Of a DNA stretch of 64,000 nt, positions 55,016 through 64,000 are shown piece after piece (the first letter of the stretch is position 1; every line of letters begins with the position of its first letter). Position numbers and translations under genes: made by a program. The notes beneath the pieces are model-generated. The model made no database searches, was not told the DNA's origin, and saw nothing but the letters and a program-made list of their open reading frames with translations. Where the stretch lies: assembly GCF_016654115.1 (NCBI RefSeq), contig NZ_JAEQAZ010000011.1, positions 1 through 64,000 on the forward strand. Reading direction: 5' to 3'. The DNA is from Streptomyces sp. MBT53. GTDB taxonomy: Bacteria; Actinomycetota; Actinomycetes; Streptomycetales; Streptomycetaceae.

Positions 55016-56583
55016 TTGGCCGCCTCCACCGAGGGCTTGGGATCCTTCTTGTGTACGTCGGACAGGGTCTGCTTGACCGACGGGTTCACGATGTCCGTGA
55101 TCGGCTTCGGGTAGACGCCGAGGAAGATCAGCAGCACGATCAGCGGGGCGACGACCAGGAGTTCACGCGGTCGCAGGTCCGGCATCGCGGCGACCTCGGG
55201 CTTCACCGGGCCGGTCATCGTCCGCTGGTAGAGGACGAGGGTGTACAGCGCGGCCAGCACGATGCCGAAGGTGGCGATGATCCCGATCGCCGGGTAGCGC
55301 GAGAACGTGCCGACCAGGACCAGGAACTCACTCACGAAGGGCGCGAGTCCCGGCAGCGACAGGGTCGCCAGGCTGCCGATCAGGAAGGTGCCGGCGAGCA
55401 CCGGTGCCACCTTCTGCACCCCTCCGTAGTCGGCGATCAGACGCGAGCCGCGCCGCGAGATCAGGAAGCCGGCGACCAGCATCAACGCGGCCGTGGAAAT
55501 ACCGTGGTTGACCATGTAGAGCGTCGCGCCGGACTGGCCCTGGCTGGTCATCGCGAAGATGCCCAGGATGATGAACCCGAAGTGCGAGATCGACGCGTAC
55601 GCCACCAGCCGCTTGATGTCCCGCTGTCCGACCGCGAGCAGCGCCCCGTAGATGATGCTGATCAGGGCGAGGACGAGGATGACGGGCGTCGCCCACTTGC
55701 TGGCCTCCGGGAAGAGCTGGAGGCAGAAGCGGAGCATCGCGAAGGTGCCCACCTTGTCGACAACTGCCGTGATGAGCACGGCGACCGGGGCGGTGGACTC
55801 CTGCATGGCGTTGGGCAGCCAGGTGTGCAGCGGCCACAGCGGCGCCTTCACCGCGAAGGCGAAGAAGAAGCCGAGGAACAGCCAGCGTTCGGTGTTGGTC
55901 GCCATGTGCAGCGTGCCGTTGGCCCGCGCCTGCGCGATCTCCGCGAGCGAGAAGTTCCCGGCCACCACGTAGAGGCCGATCACGGCCGCCAGCATGATGA
56001 GCCCGCCGACCAGGTTGTAGAGCAGGAACTTGACGGCGGCGTACGACCGTTGGGTGGCCGCCGCCTCGTCGCCGTGCTCGTGGGCCCGGTCCCCGAAGCC
56101 GCCGATGAGGAAGTACATCGGGATGAGCATGGCTTCGAAGAAGATGTAGAAGAGGAAGACGTCGGTGGCCTCGAAGGAGATGATCACCATCGCCTCCACC
56201 GCAAGGATGAGGGCGAAGAAGCCCTGGGTGGGCCGCCAGCGCTTGCTGCCGGTCTCCAGGGGGTCGGCGTCGTGCCAGCCGGCCAGGATCACGAACGGGA
56301 TCAGCAGGGCGGTGAGCGCGATGAGCGCGACCGCGATGCCGTCCACACCCAGCTCGTAGCGGACCCCGAAGTCGGCGATCCAGGCGTGGGACTCGGTGAG
56401 TTGGTAGCGGTCGCCGCCCGGGTCGAAGCGCACCAGGACGACGATGCCCAGCGCGAGCGTGGCCAGCGAGACGAACAGCGCCAGCCATTTCGCGGCGGTG
56501 CGCCGGGCGGCCGGGACGGCGGCCGTGGCCACCGCCCCGAGGGCCGGGAGCGCCGCCGTCGCTGTCAGGAGGGGAAAGGACAT
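55012..56583 (-). CDS. nuoM: NADH-quinone oxidoreductase subunit M
   Basis: A 523-residue antiporter-like membrane subunit of complex I. ELGVDGIAVALIALTALLIPFV, FEATDVFLFYIFFEAMLIPMYFLIGGFG with the key channel Glu, FAFAVKAPLWPLHTWLPNAMQESTAPVAVLITAVVDKVG and QRDIKRLVAYASISHFGFI are clear NuoM signatures. The ATG at 56583 lies 5 bp after the nuoL stop, and its own stop overlaps the nuoN start. The C-terminal 25 residues are hydrophilic. It transfers protons as the middle antiporter-like module. Confidence 0.97.
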   Translation of the reverse strand: MSFPLLTATAALPALGAVATAAVPAARRTAAKWLALFVSLATLALGIVVLVRFDPGGDRYQLTESHAWIADFGVRYELGVDGIAVALIALTALLIPFVILAGWHDADPLETGSKRWRPTQGFFALILAVEAMVIISFEATDVFLFYIFFEAMLIPMYFLIGGFGDRAHEHGDEAAATQRSYAAVKFLLYNLVGGLIMLAAVIGLYVVAGNFSLAEIAQARANGTLHMATNTERWLFLGFFFAFAVKAPLWPLHTWLPNAMQESTAPVAVLITAVVDKVGTFAMLRFCLQLFPEASKWATPVILVLALISIIYGALLAVGQRDIKRLVAYASISHFGFIILGIFAMTSQGQSGATLYMVNHGISTAALMLVAGFLISRRGSRLIADYGGVQKVAPVLAGTFLIGSLATLSLPGLAPFVSEFLVLVGTFSRYPAIGIIATFGIVLAALYTLVLYQRTMTGPVKPEVAAMPDLRPRELLVVAPLIVLLIFLGVYPKPITDIVNPSVKQTLSDVHKKDPKPSVEAAK

Positions 56584-56588
56584 CGGTA

Positions 56589-58484
56589 TCAGACCGCCCT
56601 CATCAGCAGGGTCGCGGCGACGAGGATGGCCGCACCGCCGAACATCGAGACCGCGTACGACCGCGCGTAGCCGTTCTGCAGCTTGCGCAGCCTTCCGGAG
56701 AGGCCGCCCATGGAGGCCGCCGTGCCGTTGACGACGCCGTCGACCAGGGTGTGGTCGACGTAGACCAGGGAGCGGGTGAGGTGCTCGCCGCCGCGCACCA
56801 GGACGACGTGGTTGAAGTCGTCCTGGAGGAGGTCGCGGCGGGCGGCCCGGGTGAGCAGCGAGCCGCGCGGGGCGACGGCCGGGACCGGGCGGCGCCCGTA
56901 CTGCGCCCAGGCGATCCCGACGCCGATGACGAGCACGACCATGGTGGCCAGGGTGACCGTCAGGGCGCTGACCGGGGAGTTGCCCTCCTCGTGGCCGGTG
57001 ATGGGCTCCAGCCAGTGCAGGAAGCGGTCACCGATGCCGAAGATGCCGCCGGCGAAGACCGATCCGAAGGCCAGCACGATCATCGGGATCGTCATCGTCT
57101 TCGGGGACTCGTGCGGGTGCGGCTCGTTGGCGTTCTCGTCGGGCTGCCAGCGCTTCTCTCCGAAGAACGTCATCAGCATCACGCGCGTCATGTAGAACGC
57201 CGTGATGGCCGCGCCCAGCAGGGCCGCGCCGCCGAGGATCCAGCCCTCGGTGCCGCCCTTCGCGAAGGCCGCCTCGATGATCTTGTCCTTGGAGAAGAAG
57301 CCGGACAGGCCCGGGAAACCGATGATGGCGAGGTAGCCGAGGCCGAAGGTGATGAAGGTGATCGGCATGTACTTCCTGAGGCCGCCGTACTTCCTCATGT
57401 CGACCTCGTCGTTCATGCCGTGCATGACCGAACCGGCGCCGAGGAAGAGGCCTGCCTTGAAGAAGCCGTGCGTCACCAGGTGCATGATCGCGAAGACGTA
57501 GCCGATGGGGCCGAGTCCCGCGGCGAGCACCATGTAGCCGATCTGCGACATGGTCGAGCCGGCGAGGGCCTTCTTGATGTCGTCCTTCGCGCAACCGACG
57601 ATCGCACCGAAGAGGAGCGTGACGGCGCCGACGACGGTGACGACCAACTGCGCGTCCGGTGCCGCGTTGAAGATCGCTCCTGAGCGGACGATCAGGTACA
57701 CGCCGGCGGTCACCATGGTCGCCGCGTGGATGAGGGCCGAGACCGGGGTCGGGCCCTCCATCGCGTCGCCGAGCCAGGACTGCAGCGGCACCTGGGCGGA
57801 CTTGCCGCAGGCGGCGAGCAGCAGCATCAGGGCGATGCCGGTGAGCTTGCCCTCGGAGGCGTCACCGACGTGGCTGAGGACCGGCCCGAAGGCGAAGGTC
57901 CCGAACGTCGTGAACATCAGCATGATGGCGATCGACAGGCCCATGTCGCCGACCCGGTTGACCAGGAAGGCCTTCTTCGCCGCGGTGGCCGCGCTGGGCT
58001 TGTGCTGCCAGAAGCCGATCAGCAGGTAGGAGGCGAGACCGACGCCTTCCCAACCGACGTACAGCAGAAGGTAGTTGTCGGCGAGGACGAGGATCAGCAT
58101 CGCCGCGAGGAACAGGTTCAGATAGCCGAAGAAGCGGCGGCGGCGCTCGTCGTGCTCCATGTACCCGACCGAGTACAGGTGGATGAGCGAGCCGACACCG
58201 GTGATCAGCAGGACGAAGGTCATCGACAGCTGGTCGAGGCGGAAGGTGACGTCCGCCTGGAAGCCCTCGACGGGGACCCAGGTCCACAGGTGCTGCATGA
58301 GCGTCCGGTGCTCGGCGTTCTTCCCCAGCAGGTCGGTGAAGAGGACGACACCGATCACGAAGGAGGCGGACGACAGGAGCGTGCCGATCCAGTGGCCGAC
58401 GGCGTCGAGCCGCCGGCCGCCGCACAGCAGTACGACCGCTCCGAGCAGAGGCGCCGCTACCAGCAGCGCAATCAGGTTCTCCAC
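56589..58484 (-). CDS. nuoL: NADH-quinone oxidoreductase subunit L
   Basis: A 631-residue membrane subunit, the distal antiporter-like module with the long lateral helix near its C-terminus. [93 protein letters not shown] and [21 protein letters not shown] are typical. The GTG at 58484 lies 14 bp after the nuoK stop. Ordinary for the family in length and gene order. Confidence 0.97.
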   Translation of the reverse strand: MENLIALLVAAPLLGAVVLLCGGRRLDAVGHWIGTLLSSASFVIGVVLFTDLLGKNAEHRTLMQHLWTWVPVEGFQADVTFRLDQLSMTFVLLITGVGSLIHLYSVGYMEHDERRRRFFGYLNLFLAAMLILVLADNYLLLYVGWEGVGLASYLLIGFWQHKPSAATAAKKAFLVNRVGDMGLSIAIMLMFTTFGTFAFGPVLSHVGDASEGKLTGIALMLLLAACGKSAQVPLQSWLGDAMEGPTPVSALIHAATMVTAGVYLIVRSGAIFNAAPDAQLVVTVVGAVTLLFGAIVGCAKDDIKKALAGSTMSQIGYMVLAAGLGPIGYVFAIMHLVTHGFFKAGLFLGAGSVMHGMNDEVDMRKYGGLRKYMPITFITFGLGYLAIIGFPGLSGFFSKDKIIEAAFAKGGTEGWILGGAALLGAAITAFYMTRVMLMTFFGEKRWQPDENANEPHPHESPKTMTIPMIVLAFGSVFAGGIFGIGDRFLHWLEPITGHEEGNSPVSALTVTLATMVVLVIGVGIAWAQYGRRPVPAVAPRGSLLTRAARRDLLQDDFNHVVLVRGGEHLTRSLVYVDHTLVDGVVNGTAASMGGLSGRLRKLQNGYARSYAVSMFGGAAILVAATLLMRAV

Positions 58485-58498
58485 GATTCAGCGACCCC

Positions 58499-58798
58499 TC
58501 AGAGCTTCATCAGGCTGGCGTCGTCGACCGAGGCCGAGTGGCGGGAACGGAACAGCGACACGATGATCGCGAGCCCGACCACGACCTCCGCGGCGGCGAC
58601 GACCATCGTGAAGAAGGCGATGACCTGACCGTCGAGGTTGCCGTGCATCCGGGAGAAGGTGACGAACGCGAGGTTGCAGGCGTTGAGCATCAGCTCGACG
58701 CACATGAACACGACGATCGCGTTGCGCCTGATCAGTACGCCGGTGGCGCCGATCGTGAACAACAGGGCGGAGAGATAGAGGTAGTTGACGGGGTTCAC
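58499..58798 (-). CDS. nuoK: NADH-quinone oxidoreductase subunit K
   Basis: A 99-residue, three-helix complex I membrane subunit (MrpC-like). The two conserved buried glutamates are present, in [12 protein letters not shown] and in [13 protein letters not shown]. The GTG at 58798 overlaps the nuoJ stop by four bases. A short hydrophilic C-terminus follows the third helix. It forms part of the E-channel and proton path. Confidence 0.97.
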   Translation of the reverse strand: MNPVNYLYLSALLFTIGATGVLIRRNAIVVFMCVELMLNACNLAFVTFSRMHGNLDGQVIAFFTMVVAAAEVVVGLAIIVSLFRSRHSASVDDASLMKL

Positions 58799-59640
58799 TT
58801 CGACGCCTCCTCGGTCCGCTTGAGGTTCGCCGGCGCGATCTCGGTGCGCTCCAGGCGCTCCTCGGCGCGCTGCTCCAGGGCCTTCAGATCGTTCAGCGCC
58901 TCGCTGGACACGTCACGGATCTGGCCGCGGTCGCGGAGCGTCTTGCTGACCGTGAGCTCGGACGGGGTGCCGTCGGGCAGCAGGCCCTGGACGTCCACCG
59001 CGTTGTGCCGGGCGTAGACGCCGGGAGCGGGGAGCGGCGGGACGTGCTTGCCCTCGCGGACGCGCTGCTCGGACAGCTCGCGCTGGGTCTTGGGCCGCTC
59101 GGTGCGCTCGCGGTGGGTGAGCACCATGGCGCCGACGGCGGCCGTGATCAGCAGGGCGCCGGTGATTTCGAAGGCGAAGACGTACTTGGTGAAGATGAGG
59201 GCGGCCAGGCCCTGTACGTTGCCGTTCGCGTTGGCCGTGCTCAGGCCGTCGAACTGGTTGAGCGAGGCGTTGCCGATGCCCGCGACCAGCAGGATGCCGA
59301 AGCCGAGCCCACAGAGAAGGGCCAGCCAGCGCTGGCCCTTGATGGTCTCCGTCAGGGAGTCGGCGGCCGTGACGCCGACCAGCATCACCACGAAGAGGAA
59401 CAGCATCATGATCGCGCCGGTGTAGACGACGATCTGCACGACGCCCAGGAAGTAGGCGCCGTTGGCGAGGTAGAACACCGCCAGGATGATCATGGTCCCG
59501 GCGAGGGAGAGGGCGCTGTGCACGGCCCTCTTCATGAGGATGGTGGACAGGGCGCCGATCACCGCGACCGTGCCGAGGACCCAGAACTGGAAGGCCTCGC
59601 CGGTGGAGGTGGAGTAGGCGGCGGCGAGCTGCGGACTCAT
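58795..59640 (-). CDS. nuoJ: NADH-quinone oxidoreductase subunit J
   Basis: A 281-residue membrane subunit with five helices in the first ~185 residues ([69 protein letters not shown] holds the pi-bulge region). The last ~95 residues are a charged tail ([21 protein letters not shown] and [16 protein letters not shown]) that could form a coiled coil on the cytoplasmic side, longer than the E. coli subunit. The ATG at 59640 overlaps the nuoI stop. Extended NuoJ tails are, from memory, usual in Streptomyces. Confidence 0.96.
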   Translation of the reverse strand: MSPQLAAAYSTSTGEAFQFWVLGTVAVIGALSTILMKRAVHSALSLAGTMIILAVFYLANGAYFLGVVQIVVYTGAIMMLFLFVVMLVGVTAADSLTETIKGQRWLALLCGLGFGILLVAGIGNASLNQFDGLSTANANGNVQGLAALIFTKYVFAFEITGALLITAAVGAMVLTHRERTERPKTQRELSEQRVREGKHVPPLPAPGVYARHNAVDVQGLLPDGTPSELTVSKTLRDRGQIRDVSSEALNDLKALEQRAEERLERTEIAPANLKRTEEASK

Positions 59641-60239
59641 GCTTCCACCCCCTCTTCCTTTGGCTTCTCGCCCTTGGAGACGGCCGCTTGGGGCACCGTG
59701 CCGGGTGCGGCCTCCGTCACCAGGCCCCGGTAGTAGTCCTGTTCGGTCATCCCCGGGTAGATGGCGTGCGGGCTGTCGACCATGGTGTCGTCGAGGCCGG
59801 CCAGCAGCTGTTCCTTGGTGTAGATGAGGTTGGCGCGGCTGCTGTCGGCCAGCTCGAACTCGTTGGTCATCGTCAACGCGCGCGTGGGGCACGCCTCGAT
59901 GCACAGGCCGCACAGGATGCAGCGGGCGTAGTTGATCTGGTAGACGCGGCCGTACCGCTCGCCCGGCGAGTAGCGCTCCTCGTCGGTGTTGTCGGCGCCC
60001 TCCACATAGATGGCGTCGGCGGGGCAGGCCCAGGCGCACAGCTCGCAGCCGACGCACTTCTCCAGGCCGTCCGGATGGCGGTTGAGCTGGTGCCGTCCGT
60101 GGAACCGGGGGGCTGTGGTCTTCTGCTGCTCCGGGTACTGCTCGGTCAGCCGCTTCTTGAACATGGCCTTGAAGGTCACGCCGAAGCCGGCCACGGGGTT
60201 CTGGAAACCGGGTGTGGTCTCCTTGGGCTCCTCAGCCAT
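59637..60239 (-). CDS. nuoI: NADH-quinone oxidoreductase subunit I
   Basis: A 200-residue iron-sulfur subunit carrying clusters N6a and N6b. The two standard motifs are [12 protein letters not shown] (62-73) and [12 protein letters not shown] (107-118). The ATG at 60239 ([11 protein letters not shown]) overlaps the end of nuoH by 8 nt. An upstream in-frame ATG at 60299 would lie well inside nuoH and is not used. The C-terminal ~60 residues after the second cluster are hydrophilic. It transfers electrons from NuoG towards NuoB. Confidence 0.97.
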   Translation of the reverse strand: MAEEPKETTPGFQNPVAGFGVTFKAMFKKRLTEQYPEQQKTTAPRFHGRHQLNRHPDGLEKCVGCELCAWACPADAIYVEGADNTDEERYSPGERYGRVYQINYARCILCGLCIEACPTRALTMTNEFELADSSRANLIYTKEQLLAGLDDTMVDSPHAIYPGMTEQDYYRGLVTEAAPGTVPQAAVSKGEKPKEEGVEA

Positions 60240-61599
60240 CGGACGCCTCCTTTCCATCCAGAGATCCGTCACTGCCAGTATCCGAGCCACCACTGACAAT
60301 CAGCTCCCGCTCGCGTCGCGAGGGGCGCCGAGGCACCGGCGGCAACTCCTGTCCCGGCAGCGGCGGTACGGGGAATCCGCCCGCCATCGCGTCGAACCCG
60401 GCGGGTTCCTCGGCCAGTCGTGCGTCGTCCTTGGCCTTCTGGCGGAACATGTCCGCGATGAAGGACAGCAACAGCAGGGCGAGTACGCCGCCGCCGATGT
60501 AGAGGGCGATGTCGGCGAAGTCGTAGTTCTGGTTCCTGAGGGTCCGTACGGTCGCGACGAGCATCAGCCAGACCACGGAGACCGGGATGAGGACCTTCCA
60601 GCCGAGCTTCATCAACTGGTCGTAGCGCACGCGCGGGAGGGTGCCGCGGAGCCAGATGAAGAAGAACAGCAGCAGTTGGACCTTGATGACGAACCAGAGC
60701 ATCGGCCACCAGCCGTGGTTCGCGCCCTCCCAGAAGGAGCTGATCGGCCACGGGGCCCGCCAGCCGCCCAGGAAGAGCGTGGTCGACACCGCGGAGACCG
60801 TCACCATGTTCACGTACTCGGCGAGCATGAAGAGCGCGAACTTGATGGACGAGTACTCGGTGTTGAAGCCGCCGACCAGGTCGCCCTCGGACTCCGGCAT
60901 GTCGAAGGGGGCGCGGTTGGTCTCGCCGACCATCGTGATGACGTAGATGATGAAGGAGACCGGCAGCAGGACGATGTACCAGCGGTCGTGCTGTTGTTCA
61001 ACGATCGTCGAGGTCGACATCGACCCGGAGTAGAGGAACACCGAGGCGAACGCGGCGCCCATGGCGATCTCGTAGGAGATCATCTGGGCGCAGGAGCGCA
61101 GGCCGCCCAGGAGCGGGTAGGTGGAGCCGGAGCTCCAGCCCGCGAGGACGATGCCGTAGATGCCGACCGAGGCGACCGCGAGGATGTAGAGCATCGCGAT
61201 CGGCAGGTCGGTGAGCTGCATCGTGGTGCGGTGGCCGAAGATCGACACCTCGTTGTCGGCCGGCCCGAAGGGGATGACCGCGATCGCCATGAAGGCCGGG
61301 ATGGCCGCGACGATCGGCGCGAGGATGTAGACCACCTTGTCGGCGCGCTTGACGATCAGGTCTTCCTTGAGCATCAGCTTCACGCCGTCGGCGAGCGACT
61401 GGAGCATGCCCCAGGGGCCGTGCCGGTTGGGGCCGATGCGCAGCTGCATCCAGGCGACGACCTTGCGTTCCCAGACGATCGAGAACAGCACGGTGATCAT
61501 CAGGAAGGCGAAGCAGAACACCGCCTTGACGACGACCAGCCACCAGGGGTCGCGGCCGAACATCGAGAGGTCTTCCGCGGCGAGGTACAGATTGCTCAT
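60232..61599 (-). CDS. nuoH: NADH-quinone oxidoreductase subunit H
   Basis: A 455-residue eight-helix membrane subunit that forms the quinone chamber with NuoB and NuoD. Typical segments are [52 protein letters not shown], the acidic [21 protein letters not shown], and [21 protein letters not shown]. The ATG at 61599 overlaps the nuoG stop (ATGA). A hydrophilic C-terminal tail of about 75 residues ([12 protein letters not shown] to the end) extends beyond the usual length. Confidence 0.97.
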   Translation of the reverse strand: MSNLYLAAEDLSMFGRDPWWLVVVKAVFCFAFLMITVLFSIVWERKVVAWMQLRIGPNRHGPWGMLQSLADGVKLMLKEDLIVKRADKVVYILAPIVAAIPAFMAIAVIPFGPADNEVSIFGHRTTMQLTDLPIAMLYILAVASVGIYGIVLAGWSSGSTYPLLGGLRSCAQMISYEIAMGAAFASVFLYSGSMSTSTIVEQQHDRWYIVLLPVSFIIYVITMVGETNRAPFDMPESEGDLVGGFNTEYSSIKFALFMLAEYVNMVTVSAVSTTLFLGGWRAPWPISSFWEGANHGWWPMLWFVIKVQLLLFFFIWLRGTLPRVRYDQLMKLGWKVLIPVSVVWLMLVATVRTLRNQNYDFADIALYIGGGVLALLLLSFIADMFRQKAKDDARLAEEPAGFDAMAGGFPVPPLPGQELPPVPRRPSRRERELIVSGGSDTGSDGSLDGKEASDG

Positions 61600-64000
61600 G
61601 CCTCCACCTCCTTGGGGGCCTCGCCCGCGAGCGTGGCCGGGCCGATGCGGACGAGTGCGCCGGGCAGCGCCCCGGTGTCGGAGGCGACGCCCCCGCCGGT
61701 GGAGTTCAGCGGGAGCCAGACCACGCGGTCGGGCATCTCCGTGATCAGCAGCGGGAGTTCGACGGTTCCGGAGGCGCCGGTCACGGCGAGGGTGTCGCCG
61801 TCCTTGACGCCCGCCTCGGCGGCGGTGGCGGCCGACACGCGCGCGTGGGCGGCGTGCCGGGTGCCGGCGAGCGCGTCGTCGCCCTCCTGGAGGGCGCCCT
61901 GGTCGAGCAGCAGCCGGTGCCCGGCGAGCACGGCCTCCCCGGCGGCGGGCCGGGGCAGCACGCCCGCGGTCTCCAGCGGTTCGGTGGCCCGCGGCCCGTC
62001 CCAGGCACCGAGCCGGTCCAACTCCGCGCGCGCGGTGCGCAGATCGGGCAGGCCCAGGTGGACGTCCATGGCGTCGGCCAGCATGTGCAGGACGCGCGCG
62101 TCGGTGGGTGCGAGGGTGCGGGTCATCTGGTCGGGCTTGAGCGCCGCGTCGAAGAAGCGGACCCTGCCCTCCCAGTTGAGGAAGGCGCCCGCCTTCTCCG
62201 CGACCGCCGCGACCGGAAGAACCACGTCCGCGTGCTGGCTGATCTCGCTGGGCCGCAGTTCGAGCGACACCAGGAAGCCCACTTCGTCGAGTGCCGCACG
62301 CGTGCGTGCCGGATCCGGCAGGTCGCCCGGCTCCACACCGGCGACGAGCAGCGCCCGCAGTTCACCACCGGCGGCGGCCTCGACGATCTGCCCGGCGTCG
62401 CGGCCGTAGCGGTGCGGGAGTTCGGCGACACCCCAGGCGGCGGCGACCTCCTCACGCGCGCGTGGATCGGTCGCCGGACGCCCGCCCGGCAGCAGCGACG
62501 GCAGCGCCCCCGCCTCGATGGACCCGCGTTCCCCGGCCCGGCGCGGAATCCACACCAGCCGGGCACCGGTCGCGGACGCGGCCCGTACGGCGGCGGTGAG
62601 ACCCCCGGCGACGGCGGCCAGCCGCTCTCCTACGACGATGACCGCGCCCTCGGTGCGCAGCGCCTCGGAGGCGCGGGCTCCGTCATCCTCAAGGCCGACC
62701 CCGCTCGCGAGCGCGTCCAGCCACTCGGTCTCGGTGCCGGGAGCGGCCGGCAGCAGGGTGCCGCCCGCCTTCTCCAGCCCGCGTGTGGCGAACGTGGCCA
62801 GCGAGAACACCCGCTGCCCGTGCGTGCGCGAGGCCTTGCGCAGCCGCAGGAAGACGCCGGGCGCCTCCTCCTCGGACTCGAACCCGACCAGCAGGACGGC
62901 GGGCGCCTTCTCCAGGGAGGTGTACGTGACACCCGTACCGTCGAGGTCCCGGCCGCGGCCCGCGACCCGGGCGGCCAGGAAGTCGGCCTCCTCGCTGCTG
63001 TGCACGCGCGCGCGGAAGTCGATGTCGTTCGTGTCGAGCGCCACGCGCGCGAACTTGCTGTACGCGTAGGCGTCCTCGATGGTGAGGCGGCCACCGGTCA
63101 GGACACCGGTGCGGCCCCGCGAGGCGAGCAGTCCCTGGGCGGCGATCTGCAGCGCCTCCGGCCAGGAGGCGGGGACGAGTTCGCCCTCGGGGTTGCGGAT
63201 CAGCGGCGTCTGCAGCCGGTCGCGCTGCTGCGCGTACCGGAAGCCGAAGCGCCCCTTGTCGCAGATCCACTCCTCGTTGACCTCGGGGTCGACGGCCGCC
63301 AGGCGCCGCATGACCTTGCCGCGCCGGTGGTCGGTGCGGGTCGCGCAGCCCCCGGAGCAGTGCTCGCACACGGAGGGTGTGGAGACCAGGTCGAAGGGGC
63401 GGGAGCGGAATCGGTACGCCGCCGAGGTCAGCGCGCCCACCGGACAGATCTGGATGGTGTTCCCGGAGAAGTACGACTCGAAGGGGTCGCCCTCACCGGT
63501 GCCGACCTGCTGCAGCGCGCCGCGCTCCAGCAGCTCGATCATCGGGTCGCCCGCGATCTGGTTGGAGAAGCGGGTGCAACGCGCGCACAGCACGCACCGC
63601 TCACGGTCCAGCAGCACCTGCGTGGAGATCGGGACGGGCTTCTCGTAGGTCCGCTTCCGGCCCTCGAAGCGGGAGTCCGCCTGGCCGTGGGACATCGCCT
63701 GGTTCTGCAGGGGGCACTCGCCGCCCTTGTCGCAGACCGGGCAGTCCAGCGGGTGGTTGATGAGGAGCAGCTCCATCACACCGTGCTGGGCCTTCTCGGC
63801 CACGGGCGAGCTGAGCTGGGTCTTGACGACCATGCCGTCCGTGCACGTGATCGTGCAGGACGCCATCGGCTTGCGCTGGCCCTCGACCTCGACGATGCAC
63901 TGACGGCAGGCGCCGGCCGGATCGAGGAGAGGGTGGTCGCAGAACCGGGGGATCTCGATGCCGAGTTGCTCGGCGGCGCGGATGACCAGGGTGCCCTTGG
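61596..64000 (-). CDS. nuoG: NADH-quinone oxidoreductase subunit G, 5' end outside window
   Basis: Large peripheral-arm iron-sulfur subunit of complex I. About 801 codons are visible, with the start to the right of the window. Near the right edge the [2Fe-2S] ligands [15 protein letters not shown] are readable. Then come the [15 protein letters not shown] and [12 protein letters not shown] [4Fe-4S] sets and [22 protein letters not shown], the fourth cluster region. The middle is the molybdopterin-oxidoreductase-like domain without cofactor, and the C-terminus is an MopB-binding barrel ([21 protein letters not shown]). It passes electrons from NuoF/E to NuoI. The stop overlaps nuoH. An ATG at 63866 is internal and not the start. 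Confidence 0.96.
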   Translation of the reverse strand, partial: KGTLVIRAAEQLGIEIPRFCDHPLLDPAGACRQCIVEVEGQRKPMASCTITCTDGMVVKTQLSSPVAEKAQHGVMELLLINHPLDCPVCDKGGECPLQNQAMSHGQADSRFEGRKRTYEKPVPISTQVLLDRERCVLCARCTRFSNQIAGDPMIELLERGALQQVGTGEGDPFESYFSGNTIQICPVGALTSAAYRFRSRPFDLVSTPSVCEHCSGGCATRTDHRRGKVMRRLAAVDPEVNEEWICDKGRFGFRYAQQRDRLQTPLIRNPEGELVPASWPEALQIAAQGLLASRGRTGVLTGGRLTIEDAYAYSKFARVALDTNDIDFRARVHSSEEADFLAARVAGRGRDLDGTGVTYTSLEKAPAVLLVGFESEEEAPGVFLRLRKASRTHGQRVFSLATFATRGLEKAGGTLLPAAPGTETEWLDALASGVGLEDDGARASEALRTEGAVIVVGERLAAVAGGLTAAVRAASATGARLVWIPRRAGERGSIEAGALPSLLPGGRPATDPRAREEVAAAWGVAELPHRYGRDAGQIVEAAAGGELRALLVAGVEPGDLPDPARTRAALDEVGFLVSLELRPSEISQHADVVLPVAAVAEKAGAFLNWEGRVRFFDAALKPDQMTRTLAPTDARVLHMLADAMDVHLGLPDLRTARAELDRLGAWDGPRATEPLETAGVLPRPAAGEAVLAGHRLLLDQGALQEGDDALAGTRHAAHARVSAATAAEAGVKDGDTLAVTGASGTVELPLLITEMPDRVVWLPLNSTGGGVASDTGALPGALVRIGPATLAGEAPKEVEA

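Overview
The window is high-GC actinomycete chromosome, almost certainly Streptomyces. The evidence is third-position G/C bias, many GTG starts, ATGA-coupled operons, Tat-type signal peptides, a c-di-AMP riboswitch in front of a cell-wall lytic enzyme, and gene order that (from memory) matches the S. coelicolor region between its full nuo operon and its second, partial nuo cluster. Reading the minus strand, nuoG to nuoN of a full complex I operon lie at the right (61.6 to 53.4 kb), and nuoA-nuoB-nuoC of a second cluster lie at the left edge (2.0 to 0 kb).

Layout, left to right. 0-7 kb: second nuo cluster, then two tandem NarL-family sensor kinases, a quinone oxidoreductase with an internal repeat insertion, and a LuxR/NarL response regulator. 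7-10.4 kb: korAB, 2-oxoglutarate:ferredoxin oxidoreductase. 10.4-17.4 kb: a small hypothetical protein and a DUF6082-like gene, a divergent HxlR regulator/NmrA-type quinone oxidoreductase pair, RarD, a VOC protein, a TPR-like protein divergent from a protein with a degenerate P-loop, and a flavodoxin-fold reductase. 17.4-22.4 kb: ABC-2 exporter with a LolA-like membrane-anchored protein, a COG4315 lipoprotein and a long-chain polyprenyl diphosphate synthase (probably menaquinone side chain). 22.6-28 kb: POT peptide transporter coupled to a CocE-type hydrolase, the riboswitch-controlled transglycosylase and a HAD phosphatase. 28-35.8 kb: a galactan utilisation locus (LacI regulator, sugar ABC importer, GH42 beta-galactosidase, GH53 endo-galactanase). 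35.8-43.2 kb: PNPOx-like protein, a membrane-anchored hypothetical, a conserved-looking intergenic inverted repeat, an FGE/SUMF1-fold protein, an FAD monooxygenase, an ATP-grasp enzyme, fumarylacetoacetase and an M56 peptidase. 43.3-50.4 kb: the most interesting block, GntR regulator, di-[4Fe-4S] ferredoxin, SsuA/B/C-like ABC importer and a 934-residue AprA/FrdA-like flavoprotein fused to HEAT repeats. 50.5-53.3 kb: RecQ and a secreted hypothetical. 53.4-64 kb: nuoN to nuoG.

Themes. Respiration dominates: two complex I loci, a ferredoxin-reducing oxoacid oxidoreductase, quinone reductases and a quinone-chain prenyl synthase. The GntR-ferredoxin-ABC-flavoprotein block looks like one transcription unit for uptake and redox processing of a small, possibly organosulfur, compound. 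It is the best candidate here for an uncharacterised system. Several proteins carry in-frame low-complexity repeat expansions (NuoC tail, quinone oxidoreductase, ABC ATPase N-terminus, TPR-like protein). No rRNA, tRNA, CRISPR, insertion sequence or prophage was seen.
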